DNA from: an uncultured Paraprevotella sp.
Lineage (GTDB): Bacteria > Bacteroidota > Bacteroidia > Bacteroidales > Bacteroidaceae
Reading direction: 5' to 3'
Assembly (NCBI GenBank): GCA_944321525.1
Contig: CALULQ010000027.1
Location: 1 to 54,330 of the forward strand
Length of the DNA stretch: 54,330 nt
The translations under genes and the position numbers were made by a program. Below the pieces are notes generated by a model. It was not told where the DNA came from and did no database searches. It was given only the letters and a program-made list of their open reading frames with translations. This document shows, in pieces, positions 10,062 through 18,126 of this stretch. Each line of letters starts with the position of its first letter. Position 1 is the first letter of the stretch.

Positions 10062-11459
10062 TTACTGGGCACCTGCCTTCCAGAAGTTTTCTTCGCGCTC
10101 CTGTTTAGCCTTCTGGGCCTGATATTCTGCGTTGGCCCGTTCATACTCGGCGTTCTTGCGCTGCACTTCCTGAATCTTTGCTTTCAAGCGATTGGCCGTA
10201 CCGGAGATGCTGACATCCTCTTGGGCAGCCTTCGTGCAGTAAGCGATAGCCTCGGAGAAGTTCTTCGACGTGGCCTCGATTTGTGCGCGCACCAAGTTGG
10301 CCTTTCCTGAGATTTCAGGATTGTACTCCACGGCCCTGTCCAGATAGGTGAATGCCTTAGACGAGTCGCCCGTCTTGGCAATCGCATTGGCAATCTTCAG
10401 CGCGATGGCGGCCTTGTTCTGGTTTGTGGTGCACAACTCCAAAGCCTTGTCGTAATATTGGATGGACTCAGCCACCTTGCCGTCTTTGTAGTACTTCTGG
10501 GCCGTACCGATGGCGGACTCGTAGCTCGGCTCTATATTATAGGCATATTCAGCCGCCTTGAAATAGATGTCCGTGTCGTCGCAATTGTTGGCAGAAAGCA
10601 GCGTCAAAGCCGATTTCAGGTAAGCCAAGTTCGTCTTGTTTGCCTCAATTTTCGGACCGAAGATGGCAACCAGCTGTTCGCGGTTGGCAGCCTTGGACTG
10701 GGCGAACATGGTCTCGATGCGGTTCAGCGTCGGGTCATACTGAGACACGATTTTCTGAGCGGCAGTAGAGTCTTTCGCCTGGTTGGCCAAGCTCAGCATG
10801 CCTTCGCACGCCTCGCGGCTTTCCAAATAATCCTGAAGGAACTGCTCGCGGAAGTTGGTGGAGTCGGCCAAATACTTCTGGTACGACATTTCGAAGAACT
10901 TGTCCAACACGAATCCCGGCACTTCCTTTGCGCCGTCCTGGTTGATGAGGTCCACGCCTTCCTTCAGCATGTCGTAGGCCTTGTCCACCGAGTAACCGTC
11001 GGCCACTCCGGCGCCGTAGTAAGCGTAGTCGAAGGCCTTGCGGGCAATGATGTCGCCTTTGGTAGCGCGGCTCTGCACTCTCGTAAACGAGTTCAGGGCG
11101 TCAAGGTTCTTCAGACGCGTGTCATACAAGTTCATCAACTCGTTGAAATAAGCCTTCTTCTTTGTCATGTCCTGCTCCTTGACCAACACGTTGGCCAAGA
11201 TCATGGCGCCGTAGGCGTATGTGCTGACTTCGGCGCAGGGGGCTTTGGTGAACACAGCTTTCCACGGTTCGTAAGCCCCGAGATAATCCTGAGCCTTGTA
11301 ACTGTCCTTATAGGCGACAATATTACCTAACGTCGTAATACTGTCTTGCCCATGGCCGATACGGTCGTACACGGTCGTTCCCTCGTATTGGGCCATTGTC
11401 GGGAGGCATACTGCAGCCAGGCTCAAGGCTGTTGCAATCTTCTTTAATTTCATTTTCAC
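10062..11459 (-). CDS. Secreted TPR-repeat protein
   Basis: A 465-residue protein with a Sec signal peptide (MKMKLKKIATALSLAAVCLPTMAQ, cleavage after TMA). The body is alpha-helical with tetratricopeptide repeats, clearest from about residue 300: AAEYAYNIEPSYESAIGTAQ, GKVAESIQYYDKALEL, SSKAFTYLDRAVEYNP and NFSEAIAYCTKAAQED. The last 40 residues (KIQEVQRKNAEYERANAEYQ onward) are a charged, coiled-coil-like tail. It is a common type of periplasmic Bacteroidota protein without an assigned role; TPRs usually scaffold protein complexes. It has its own -7 box and terminator, so it looks monocistronic. Met3 (11453) is an alternative start. Confidence 0.75.
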   Translation of the reverse strand: MKMKLKKIATALSLAAVCLPTMAQYEGTTVYDRIGHGQDSITTLGNIVAYKDSYKAQDYLGAYEPWKAVFTKAPCAEVSTYAYGAMILANVLVKEQDMTKKKAYFNELMNLYDTRLKNLDALNSFTRVQSRATKGDIIARKAFDYAYYGAGVADGYSVDKAYDMLKEGVDLINQDGAKEVPGFVLDKFFEMSYQKYLADSTNFREQFLQDYLESREACEGMLSLANQAKDSTAAQKIVSQYDPTLNRIETMFAQSKAANREQLVAIFGPKIEANKTNLAYLKSALTLLSANNCDDTDIYFKAAEYAYNIEPSYESAIGTAQKYYKDGKVAESIQYYDKALELCTTNQNKAAIALKIANAIAKTGDSSKAFTYLDRAVEYNPEISGKANLVRAQIEATSKNFSEAIAYCTKAAQEDVSISGTANRLKAKIQEVQRKNAEYERANAEYQAQKAKQEREENFWKAGAQ

Positions 11460-11518
11460 TTTTCCTTTATTGATTCAACTAATAGTTCTTAATAAAGCAT
11501 CCTTCGAAAACTTCTGCA

Positions 11519-11526
11519 CAAAAATA
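11519..11526 (-). promoter_or_regulatory. -7 box for the TPR protein gene
   Basis: TATTTTTG on the minus strand about 60 nt before the start; -33 box not clear in the A-rich DNA upstream. Confidence 0.5.
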
Positions 11527-11703
11527 CAAAAAAAAACATCCCGCGAAGCGGATTTAAGAAAAAAAACAAAGAATTGGGCTGATTTTACCTTTTATTGCGC
11601 CTTTTTGTCCTTCAGAATGTTTTTCCCCTTTCATAAAAGCGCCTTTTGATGATGGCTTTTCAGATTCTTTTTCGACCTTTGCACGAACTTAAAAAAGTGT
11701 TTT

Positions 11704-12078
11704 ATGAAAGTATTGCATTCTGATTTGGCCCCTGCGGCCATCGGCCCATACAGTCAGGCCATCGAAGTCAACGGGTTCATCTTCGCTTCCGGGCAAATTC
11801 CCATCGACCCGCATACCGGGAAGATGGTGGAAGGAGGCGTGGCGGAACAGACGCGTCAGGCACTCATCAATGCCGCCCACGTGCTGGAGGAGGCAGGCCT
11901 CGGCTTGTCGAGCGTGGTGAAGACCACCGTGTTCTTAACCGACATGGCAGACTTTGCCGCGATGAACGAAGTGTATGCTTCCTTCTTCAAGGCACCTTAC
12001 CCCGCCCGTTCGGCTGTTGCCGTGAAGGCATTGCCGAAAGGTGCCTTGGTGGAAGTGGAGTGCGTAGCGGCCAAGTGA
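11704..12078 (+). CDS. ridA: RidA family reactive intermediate/imine deaminase
   Basis: RidA hydrolyses reactive 2-aminoacrylate and related imines released by PLP enzymes, protecting the cell from their damage. The 124-residue protein matches the YjgF/YER057c/UK114 family across its length: IGPYSQAIEVNGFIFASGQIPIDP, then VVKTTVFLTDMADFAAMNEVY, and PYPARSAVAVKALPKGALVEVECVA, which contains the catalytic Arg (PAR) and the conserved C-terminal Glu. These are homotrimers in the cytosol. The start ATG at 11704 gives the standard length. The gene stands alone between two minus-strand genes. Confidence 0.95.
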   Translation: MKVLHSDLAPAAIGPYSQAIEVNGFIFASGQIPIDPHTGKMVEGGVAEQTRQALINAAHVLEEAGLGLSSVVKTTVFLTDMADFAAMNEVYASFFKAPYPARSAVAVKALPKGALVEVECVAAK

Positions 12079-12114
12079 GCCGCCGCCATCCTGCGCACGG
12101 GCCCGGTGCTTCTC

Positions 12115-12315
12115 CTAATAGTGGTCGTAATGCTTGACCGCGGGAGGCTCCGGGCTTGTCCGTTCTTCATACCGGGCGCAGAGGCGTCGGGCTTCGGCCA
12201 CGTAGCGTTCCCCCGTCCAGTTGCATTCGCAGATGATGGGGTTTTTCATCCATTGCATGTATTTCCCATGCCTGCAATCCAGGCATCTCACCATTTTGCT
12301 CTTACCGGTTGCCAT
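12115..12315 (-). CDS. Small Cys-rich protein of unknown function
   Basis: A 66-residue protein starting MATGKSKMVRCLDCRHGK. It has a CxxC near residue 10, then NPIICECN and a further Cys (RRLCARYEE), a layout that suggests a small metal- (zinc-) binding knuckle, but I do not recognise the family. The ATG lies inside the end of the upstream lipoprotein gene: the two frames overlap by 14 bases, which points to translational coupling and argues that the gene is real. A longer in-frame start at 12354 would overlap the lipoprotein further and is less likely. No signal peptide, so probably cytoplasmic. Confidence 0.6.
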   Translation of the reverse strand: MATGKSKMVRCLDCRHGKYMQWMKNPIICECNWTGERYVAEARRLCARYEERTSPEPPAVKHYDHY

Positions 12316-12949
12316 GGTCGTCCGTTTGTGTTGTGCGGTGGAATCGTTCAACAACGTGCGTGCGTGCGTCCTGCAGCACCAGCGAATCCGGCGTGAGTTC
12401 CAGGATGTTGAGCGTGTCCTTTCGCGTTTTTCCTTCCGTTTTCAGCCTGTGTCCCTCCTGCAACACCAGTTGGCAGTTGTACAAGCCCCATTCTCCTTCT
12501 TCGTGCGTCCCTGCGGGCAAGGCCTGCGCTTTCCCGTCGGCTTCCAGACGGAAGGCGTGCAGGCTGTCGGCATCCGAGGCCCATTCCCGTTGCACGAGCT
12601 GGCTCACGTTCAGCGCTACGAGCACGCTCTGCCCGTCGTTGCGCGTTGTGATGGCATAGCGGTCGGTATAGTTGGCGATTTCCCCCAATATGCGTCCCGG
12701 GTCGCCTGTCCGTTCGTCTGTTTTGTTCAACACCAGCGTATCCCCGCTTTCCGTGACAAGTTCCAGGCAACTCATGCCCGTGCCTTCCCCCAAGTGCCCG
12801 TAGAAGGCCGTGTCGGGCGCGACAGTCGTCTCCGTCTCGCTTCTTCCGGTTTCCTTCTGTCCGCCGCCCTGTTGCCCGTCAAAGCAACCGGCCCACAAGC
12901 CGGCCGCGGCGGCCATGAAAACCAAGGGGTGTATCAGACTTTTTTTCAT
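12302..12949 (-). CDS. Hypothetical lipoprotein
   Basis: A 215-residue protein with a signal peptide and lipobox (MAAAAGLWAGC, lipidated Cys22), then a low-complexity linker rich in G, Q, E and T. The mature part (from DTAFYGHLGEGTGMSCLEL) looks like a small beta-rich domain: repeated SGDTLVLNKTDE, QSVLVALNVSQLVQREW, GEWGLYNCQLVLQEG and KDTLNILELTPDSLVLQD, similar in feel to the NlpE-like or lipocalin-like lipoproteins common in Bacteroidota. I cannot assign a function. It overlaps the start of the small Cys-rich gene by 14 bases. A minus-strand -7 box TATATTTG lies at 12982-12989. Confidence 0.7.
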   Translation of the reverse strand: MKKSLIHPLVFMAAAAGLWAGCFDGQQGGGQKETGRSETETTVAPDTAFYGHLGEGTGMSCLELVTESGDTLVLNKTDERTGDPGRILGEIANYTDRYAITTRNDGQSVLVALNVSQLVQREWASDADSLHAFRLEADGKAQALPAGTHEEGEWGLYNCQLVLQEGHRLKTEGKTRKDTLNILELTPDSLVLQDARTHVVERFHRTTQTDDHGNR

Positions 12950-12981
12950 ACGTTTGATGGATTTAGTCTATAAGTAATATA

Positions 12982-12989
12982 CAAATATA
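12982..12989 (-). promoter_or_regulatory. -7 box for the lipoprotein/Cys-rich pair
   Basis: TATATTTG on the minus strand, 33 nt before the lipoprotein start codon. Confidence 0.5.
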
Positions 12990-13052
12990 CTAATTATTCA
13001 AAAAAGAAAGCCCTTCTGCGCGGTTTATTTATGTTATTCGGCGATTCTTCTT

Positions 13053-13060
13053 TATTTTTG
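13053..13060 (+). promoter_or_regulatory. -7 box for the Zn-peptidase/antiporter pair
   Basis: TATTTTTG, 62 nt before the start at 13123. No consensus TTTG at the expected -33 distance. Confidence 0.5.
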
Positions 13061-13122
13061 CAGCCGTTGGCACGGATTTTGATGTTCATGCTCATATATA
13101 AATCATTAAAATAAAAAACTGT

Positions 13123-13803
13123 ATGACATTGTATTGGATTATTTTCATCGGAGTGGCGCTGGCCAGTTGGCTTGTGCAGGCCAATTTGAAACGCAAGTTC
13201 GAGAAATTCTCGCAAATTCCCGTCGACGGAGGATTGACGGGGCGCGACATTGCCTTGAAGATGTTGCACGACAACGGGATTTACGACGTGCAGGTGACCA
13301 GCACCCCCGGTTCGCTCACCGACCATTACAACCCGGTGAACAAGACGGTGAACCTGAGCGAGGACGTCTACGATTCCTGCAGCGTGGCCGCGGCAGCGGT
13401 GGCTGCCCACGAGTGCGGCCATGCCGTGCAGCATGCACACGCGTATGCTCCCTTGCGGATGAGGAGCAGCTTGGTGCCCATCATTTCTTTTGCCTCGAAC
13501 TGGGTGCAGTGGATTTTGCTTATCGGAATGTTCACGTTGCAGGCCTTCCCTGAAATCATGTTCCTCGGCATCCTGCTCTTTGCCGCCACCACCTTGTTCA
13601 GCTTCATCACGCTGCCCGTGGAAATCGATGCCAGCCGCAGGGCCGTGAAGTGGCTGAGCGCCGCAGGCGTGACGAACATCCGCAACCATGGCGCGGCCGT
13701 GACGGCCTTGCGTTCTGCCGCCTACACCTATGTGGTGGCCGCATTAGGCTCGTTGGCCACCTTATTATATTATGTGATGATATTCCTTGGGCGTCGGGAA
13801 TAA
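13123..13803 (+). CDS. Membrane zinc metallopeptidase, YugP type
   Basis: A 226-residue protein of the Zn_peptidase_2 (YugP, PF04298) family. It has an N-terminal helix (TLYWIIFIGVALASWLVQ), the zinc-binding helix AAHECGHAVQHA (HExxH form HECGH, about residue 96), and two more hydrophobic segments near residues 125-165 and 205-225. The third metal ligand is likely in the LPVEIDASRRAVKWL segment (Glu-x-x-Ala-x-x-Ala pattern). The family is widespread and poorly characterised, presumed to be an inner-membrane protease. The antiporter gene follows after 15 bases, so the two are probably co-transcribed. Confidence 0.88.
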   Translation: MTLYWIIFIGVALASWLVQANLKRKFEKFSQIPVDGGLTGRDIALKMLHDNGIYDVQVTSTPGSLTDHYNPVNKTVNLSEDVYDSCSVAAAAVAAHECGHAVQHAHAYAPLRMRSSLVPIISFASNWVQWILLIGMFTLQAFPEIMFLGILLFAATTLFSFITLPVEIDASRRAVKWLSAAGVTNIRNHGAAVTALRSAAYTYVVAALGSLATLLYYVMIFLGRRE

Positions 13804-13818
13804 AGGCTCGGAAAGCTT

Positions 13819-14793
13819 ATGTTTCTGACAGTAGCATTATTTGTTGTCGGCATCGTACTCGTATTGTTCGGTGCCGACAAACTGGTTTCCGGGGCCATCT
13901 GCTGGGCCCGGAAATGCCATGTCGCGGAGATGGCCATTGGGCTGACCCTCGTGGCTTTCGGCACGTCGTTGCCCGAATTCGCCACTTGCCTCACGGCTGT
14001 GGGAACGGGGCATGCCGACATGGCCGCAGGCAACCTCTTGGGCAGCAACATCTTCAATGTGCTGGCCGTGGTGGGTTGCGCGGCCTTGTGCAGCCCCATT
14101 GCCGTCAGCAAGTCCACCGTGTCGAAGGACATACCCTTCGCGCTGTGCGCCACATTGGCTTTGATGGTGGCCTCGTCCGACGCGCTGCTCGACGGAGCCA
14201 CGGGCGGCAACACGCTTTCGCGCACCGACGGGTTGCTTTTGCTGGGCTTCTTCGTGGCATTCATGGCCTATACGGTTGTTGCGGCAGGGCGGCATCCGCA
14301 AGAACGCGAAACTGCCGATGTGGCGCAGCCGGCCGCCAAGGCGGGAGCACGCATCGCGGTGGCCATTGCGCTCGGGCTGGTGGCCCTTGTGGCCGGTGCA
14401 CTACTATTTGTGGATTCGGCGTCGCAACTGGCCGCAGCCACAGGAATCAGCGAGAGCCGCATGGGACTGACTGCCATGGCCATGGCCACGTCGTTTCCGG
14501 AACTGGCGACGTCCATCGTGGCAGCCCGCAGGGGCAGTTCGTCCATCGCCATTGGCAATGTGGTGGGCAGCAACGTCTTCAACATCTTTCTCGTGGTGGG
14601 ATGTTGCGCCACGCTTTCCCCGATGCCGATGGGCGGCATTCTGCCGTTCGATTGGATCGTCATGCTTTCGGGACTCCTGCTGTTGTGGTATTTTTCAAGC
14701 ACCAGGCATGTCGTAGAGCGATGGGAAGGGGGAGTCTTGATGGCCGTTTACTTGGTCTATCTGGCCCGCTTGGTATGGCAAACTTGGGGGTAA
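13819..14793 (+). CDS. Calcium/sodium antiporter, YrbG-type CaCA family
   Basis: A 324-residue cation exchanger with about ten transmembrane helices in two inverted halves. Each half has the alpha-repeat signature of the Ca2+/cation antiporter family: GLTLVAFGTSLPEFATCL with GNLLGSNIFNVL in the first, and GLTAMAMATSFPELATSI with GNVVGSNVFNIF in the second. The Glu and Asn residues in these repeats bind the exchanged ions. It would export Ca2+ (or exchange other cations) across the inner membrane using the sodium or proton gradient. Length fits E. coli YrbG (about 325). It lies 15 bases after the zinc-peptidase gene. Confidence 0.92.
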   Translation: MFLTVALFVVGIVLVLFGADKLVSGAICWARKCHVAEMAIGLTLVAFGTSLPEFATCLTAVGTGHADMAAGNLLGSNIFNVLAVVGCAALCSPIAVSKSTVSKDIPFALCATLALMVASSDALLDGATGGNTLSRTDGLLLLGFFVAFMAYTVVAAGRHPQERETADVAQPAAKAGARIAVAIALGLVALVAGALLFVDSASQLAAATGISESRMGLTAMAMATSFPELATSIVAARRGSSSIAIGNVVGSNVFNIFLVVGCCATLSPMPMGGILPFDWIVMLSGLLLLWYFSSTRHVVERWEGGVLMAVYLVYLARLVWQTWG

Positions 14794-14837
14794 GCTTCAT
14801 TTTTTTCCCTTTTCATCGAAAAAAAATAGGGCAAAGG

Positions 14838-14869
14838 CTTGCATGTTTAAAGGAAAGGAGCTACCTTTG
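14838..14869 (+). promoter_or_regulatory. Promoter of the tRNA-Ser gene
   Basis: CTTG (14838-14841), close to the TTTG -33 box, and -7 box TACCTTTG (14862-14869) with a 20-nt spacer, 55 nt before the tRNA 5' end. Confidence 0.55.
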
Positions 14870-14924
14870 CATCGCAATTGAGAAAGCAAGCCCGCCGCCG
14901 GCGGAATGCAGTTCTCCAGCGCAA

Positions 14925-15012
14925 GGAAGTTTGGGTGAGTGGCTGAAACCACCAGTTTGCTAAACTGACGTACGGGTTTACCGTACCGGGGGTTCGAATC
15001 CCCCAGCTTCCG
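14925..15012 (+). tRNA. tRNA-Ser (anticodon GCT)
   Basis: The 88-nt sequence folds as a class II tRNA. The acceptor stem is GGAAGTT (14925-14931) with AGCTTCC (15005-15011) and discriminator G15012. The anticodon loop TTGCTAA carries GCT, reading AGC/AGU serine codons. A long variable arm (CGTAC...GTACCG region) and the T arm GGGGGTTCGAATCCCCC are both clear. CCA is not encoded. Confidence 0.95.
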
Positions 15013-15052
15013 CAGTTATATAGGTTGAATTAAGTAAGGAAACAGCTTACAA

Positions 15053-15096
15053 GCGCAAGATTATACTGAGAAGTATCTTCTTGCGCGTTTTTTTTA
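15053..15096 (+). terminator. Terminator after tRNA-Ser
   Basis: Stem GCGCAAGA (15053-15060) / TCTTGCGC (15079-15086), extended by an inner ATACT/AGTAT pairing, followed by a run of eight T from 15088. Confidence 0.88.
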
Positions 15097-15707
15097 TTCC
15101 GTCGGGCCGCCGGCGGGGCGCGGAGTTGACTTTTTTGAAGAACCGGATGTTTTCACAAGTAGAATTTGTATGGAACGACGCGGGTTCTTGCTTTTTTACA
15201 GGAGCAGTTATTCTCCATAGTTTGTTCCTTTCGGGATTCCGGCGTTTTTGTTTCGTATAGCTGCCTGTTGCCGGCTGTGCAATCGTTTGGCCCGATGATG
15301 GCGACCTTCCGGTCGGCATGTTTTACCTTGCCGTTTTTCTCGTTCATGTTTCAGGCGGAATATTTTCACGCTGCAACTATATTTAAATCAGCGAGATACA
15401 GTACTTTTATCAAGGACCTTCTTATACATGTCCTCGGATGGCAAAACGGCAGTCCGATTTCCGACTACCTTTCTTGCGGCAGGCGAATGAATTTCTTGCG
15501 GAGTCCGTCGCTGTACTCTGCGGAGAGTACTCGAGTACTTTGCGGCAAGTACTTTTCTGCCTTGCGGCAAAGCGTCCTGTGCTTTGCGCAAGATTGTCCC
15601 GCATCGACCGGACAAACGTAGTTTCCAAAGGCGGAGGGAGCTAAGAGCAAAATTGACATATTTATTTTTTTAACTGTTTCCCATTTCCAAATTAGCGGAG
15701 AAACAGA
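15097..15707. other. Gene-free interval with one dispersed repeat
   Basis: About 600 bases with no convincing gene, holding repeat copy 2 (15469-15596). One minus-strand frame (15153-15347, 64 codons, ending in CKKARTRVVPYKFYL) has no recognisable domain and a poor ribosome-binding site; I consider it doubtful. Confidence 0.5.
15469..15596. repeat. Dispersed palindromic 22-bp-phased repeat, copy 2
   Basis: Six 18-bp units start at 15469, 15491, 15513, 15535, 15557 and 15579, exactly 22 bp apart. The two central units are the best conserved and are joined by TCGA; the linker after the second is TTTT. In the first five units TGCGG sits at positions 7-11; the last has TGCGC. Each central unit is itself a hairpin (GTACTCT/AGAGTAC; GTACTT/AAGTAC). 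Confidence 0.85.
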
Positions 15708-15715
15708 TATATTTG
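15684..15715 (+). promoter_or_regulatory. Promoter of the secreted unknown gene
   Basis: Near-consensus -33 TTTC (15684-15687) and -7 TATATTTG (15708-15715) with a 20-nt spacer, 35 nt before the ATG at 15751. Confidence 0.6.
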
Positions 15716-15750
15716 TCATATTGATTTTTATTCACTTAAATCATACGGCA

Positions 15751-16845
15751 ATGAAAGCATCAGTTATTTCCTTTTCAAGACGAAGCAGGGAGGCGGAATG
15801 CCGTACCCGACGTTTCGGGGCAGCCCGGACAAAGGCGCTTTTGTGCTTTTGGGCAATGGCCGCATTGGGAGGCGGCGCAGCCTATGGGCAAGCCTATTAT
15901 TCTTATTCCGATGAACCGTCGTTGGTTTCTCCATCCGACGTGAAGCCGTTGGGCGAGAAAGTAACGGTGGATGACATGCGCCAGCGGTTCCGGGAATGCC
16001 AAGGGCAGGAAATCGCGGTGCCAAACGTCACGCAGGACTTGGTGAACGGCATCTGCATGCTCTATCCGGCACCGTTACGGACAGACGGCAGGCAGGGCGT
16101 GGACCGCAAGTGCTTCTGGTCCACCCGGCAAACGCACAGATTGCTGAAGGAGGAAAACGGACGGAAGTATTACACGCCCAAAGGCTACCCCGAATATTTC
16201 CGTCTGGACAGCATCGAAGGACTGCGGCGCGAGGAGTGGCCGGAGGGGATAAGCGAAAAGTGCAGCTACCGCGACGAGGCGCTGGGCGAGGTGTATGCCA
16301 AAGGGCTTTCGGGCACGTTCTACAGCTGCGAGCCTCAATATTGCATGGGTTGGTGGGTGTCGAACTTCTTCAGTGTGTTGGAAGTGGATGGCGGACGGGT
16401 CAAGACGAGTCATTGCATCCGGAATGGCAAGGCAAGGGACGTGGCCTTCGACAAGGGATTTTCCCCGGCGATGGGACGTGTGGGAATAGGGAATTACCTG
16501 CCTGAATTCACCATCGCGCTGGGCAGCTACGTGAACGGGGTGGACGGCGTGAGGAAGGACAGCCGCAACCCGAAGGTGTACGACTTTCTGGTGAGCGAGA
16601 ACGGGGAGGGATACGACATAGAAGTCCTGAATTGTTCGTCCGAAACCGGACCGGAGTTCGAGGCCCTGCGGGAAAAGGTGCGTCAACTGCCCGCCGACTA
16701 TTTCACTCCGCTCTACACCTTGGGCGGCGTCCGGCTTCCGGGTTTCTATCTGGAGGGCTCTTATGAGCCTGCGGACGACGGGCGGAACTGGCGCTTCGGT
16801 TGCCGCAAGTATTTCGCCGAGGGCGGCAAGTTCAAGCTGGAATGA
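15751..16845 (+). CDS. Secreted protein of unknown function
   Basis: A 364-residue protein I do not recognise. It has an unusually long, Arg-rich N-terminal region (SFSRRSREAECRTRRFGAAR) before a hydrophobic core (ALLCFWAMAALGGGAAYG) and probable signal peptidase site AYG-QA near residue 47, so it is likely periplasmic or surface-exposed. The mature part is rich in Tyr, Gly, Cys and Trp, with motifs such as NGICMLYPAPLR, CEPQYCMGWWVSNFFSVLEV and GSYVNGVDGVRKDSRNPKVY, suggesting a beta-rich fold. The ATG at 15751 follows a plausible promoter; an earlier frame opening at 15721 has no ATG. A terminator for the next, convergent gene lies just downstream. Confidence 0.65.
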   Translation: MKASVISFSRRSREAECRTRRFGAARTKALLCFWAMAALGGGAAYGQAYYSYSDEPSLVSPSDVKPLGEKVTVDDMRQRFRECQGQEIAVPNVTQDLVNGICMLYPAPLRTDGRQGVDRKCFWSTRQTHRLLKEENGRKYYTPKGYPEYFRLDSIEGLRREEWPEGISEKCSYRDEALGEVYAKGLSGTFYSCEPQYCMGWWVSNFFSVLEVDGGRVKTSHCIRNGKARDVAFDKGFSPAMGRVGIGNYLPEFTIALGSYVNGVDGVRKDSRNPKVYDFLVSENGEGYDIEVLNCSSETGPEFEALREKVRQLPADYFTPLYTLGGVRLPGFYLEGSYEPADDGRNWRFGCRKYFAEGGKFKLE

Positions 16846-16868
16846 GGAGCCGCACAGGGCATGGCCAT

Positions 16869-16924
16869 AAAAAAGCAATCGGGCGACAAGGACACTAAAT
16901 CCTTGCCGCCCGGTTGGCATTGCG
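16869..16924 (-). terminator. Terminator of the TlpA-like lipoprotein gene
   Basis: Stem GGGCGACAAGGA (16881-16892) / TCCTTGCCGCCC (16900-16911), one mismatch, extended outward by GCAAT/ATTGC. On the minus strand it is followed by GCTTTTTTAT, a T-run. Confidence 0.8.
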
Positions 16925-16938
16925 GGACGCGCCCGCTG

Positions 16939-18033
16939 TCAGTCGAGATATTCGGCCACAGCCTTTTCCAGTTCCTCGCCCCGAAGTTGCTGGGCGATGA
17001 TGGTGCCGTTTTGGTCAATCAGAATGGTATAGGGGATGGAGGTGACGTTGTATTGTGCGGTCATCACGTTGTCCCACGACTGCAGTTCCGAAGCCTGCAA
17101 CCAAGTCATGCCCATGTCCTTGATGGCTTTCTTCCAAGCCTTCTCGTCTTCGTCGAAGGAGATACCCACGATTTCAAGCCCTTTGCCGTGGTATTTCTTA
17201 TAGAGTTCCACCACGTTGGGCATCTCGGCACGGCAGGGTCCGCACCAGCTGGCCCAGCAATCCACCAGTGTCAGCTTATTGGCCTTAACCACGTCGGAGA
17301 GCTTGAGCTGTCCGCCGTCGGCCGACGGGATGGTGACGTCGATAAACTTCTGCCCATTGGATGTCTTGCTGCTCTTGTCAGCCTCTTCCTTGAGCAGTTG
17401 CAGGGGCTTGCTTCCCTGATAGTTGGCAGGCACCTTGCCGGCCAGTTCCAACACTTCGGCCGGTTCGAACAAATCGTAGCAAGACAGCAGGAGGAAGTAT
17501 CCGCAGGGCTTGCCGATGTATTTCTCCACGTAGCTTTTCAGCACCTGATTGGCCTGTTGGTCCAACGCCATGAGTTGCGCGCTGTTGTCGGCCAGTTCGG
17601 CCGTAGCCGAGTCGGCCTGTGCCTGCTGCGCATAGAGTTCGTTCATTTTCTCGTGGATACCGAAGATGGAGTCGGAGAGTTCCTGGTAGATGTCGTTGTT
17701 TTCCGTGCCGGCCACCTTTCCGTCACGACCGATGGAAAGCTGCACGTTCCCCGGTTCCATGAAGAAGATGTTGCTGTACACCGCGTCGTTCTGCTTGTCG
17801 TGGAAGAAGAAGCTGGCGATGATGGTGGAATCACAAGGTGTTTCGAGGGAGAATTTCCCGCCCTTGACGATGATGGTGTCGCTCGGTGCGAAGTTGCCAT
17901 CGCACATTCGGGCCAGGAACAGCGTGTCGCCGTCCGTTGCGTTTTCCACAGTGCCGCTGATCTTGCAGTTTTGCGAAGAGCAAGACGCGAACAGGCCGAT
18001 AAGGCCCAGCATGAATAGTTGCTTTGTTTTCAT
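16939..18033 (-). CDS. TlpA-like thioredoxin lipoprotein with DUF4369 domain
   Basis: A 364-residue exported lipoprotein with lipobox GLFASC (Cys18). Residues about 22-110 form a DUF4369 beta domain (CKISGTVENATDGDTLFLARM), common at the N-terminus of Bacteroidota TlpA-like proteins. A helical middle section follows, then a C-terminal thioredoxin/TlpA domain with the catalytic motif WASWCGPCRAEMPNVVELY near residue 260 and the cis-Pro loop VTSIPYTILID. It probably reduces disulfides in periplasmic proteins or takes part in oxidative-stress defence; the exact client is unknown. Terminators isolate it on both sides, so it is monocistronic. Confidence 0.9.
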   Translation of the reverse strand: MKTKQLFMLGLIGLFASCSSQNCKISGTVENATDGDTLFLARMCDGNFAPSDTIIVKGGKFSLETPCDSTIIASFFFHDKQNDAVYSNIFFMEPGNVQLSIGRDGKVAGTENNDIYQELSDSIFGIHEKMNELYAQQAQADSATAELADNSAQLMALDQQANQVLKSYVEKYIGKPCGYFLLLSCYDLFEPAEVLELAGKVPANYQGSKPLQLLKEEADKSSKTSNGQKFIDVTIPSADGGQLKLSDVVKANKLTLVDCWASWCGPCRAEMPNVVELYKKYHGKGLEIVGISFDEDEKAWKKAIKDMGMTWLQASELQSWDNVMTAQYNVTSIPYTILIDQNGTIIAQQLRGEELEKAVAEYLD

Positions 18034-18053
18034 ATCTTTTCTTTATAAGGATT

Positions 18054-18102
18054 AAAAAAAGGCCGCCGGGATTCCCGACGGGGAAATCCGCGGCGGCCTT
18101 TT
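18054..18102 (-). terminator. Terminator of prs
   Basis: AAAAGGCCGCCG (18057-18068) pairs with CGGCGGCCTTTT (18091-18102); the minus-strand side continues as a run of seven T. It separates prs from the downstream TlpA-like gene. Confidence 0.88.
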
Positions 18103-18126
18103 GTGGTTATCTCTCAGTGTCGGAGG

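Noticed and set aside
15153..15347. 64-codon minus-strand ORF near tRNA-Ser
   Set aside because: No recognisable domain and no clear ribosome-binding site or promoter.
15388..15644. Short frames rich in RVLCGKYFS / STRVLEY peptides near 3.9, 15.5, 27.7 and 46.2 kb
   Set aside because: These are translations of the dispersed palindromic repeat in several frames and strands; no start or ribosome-binding site supports a gene.
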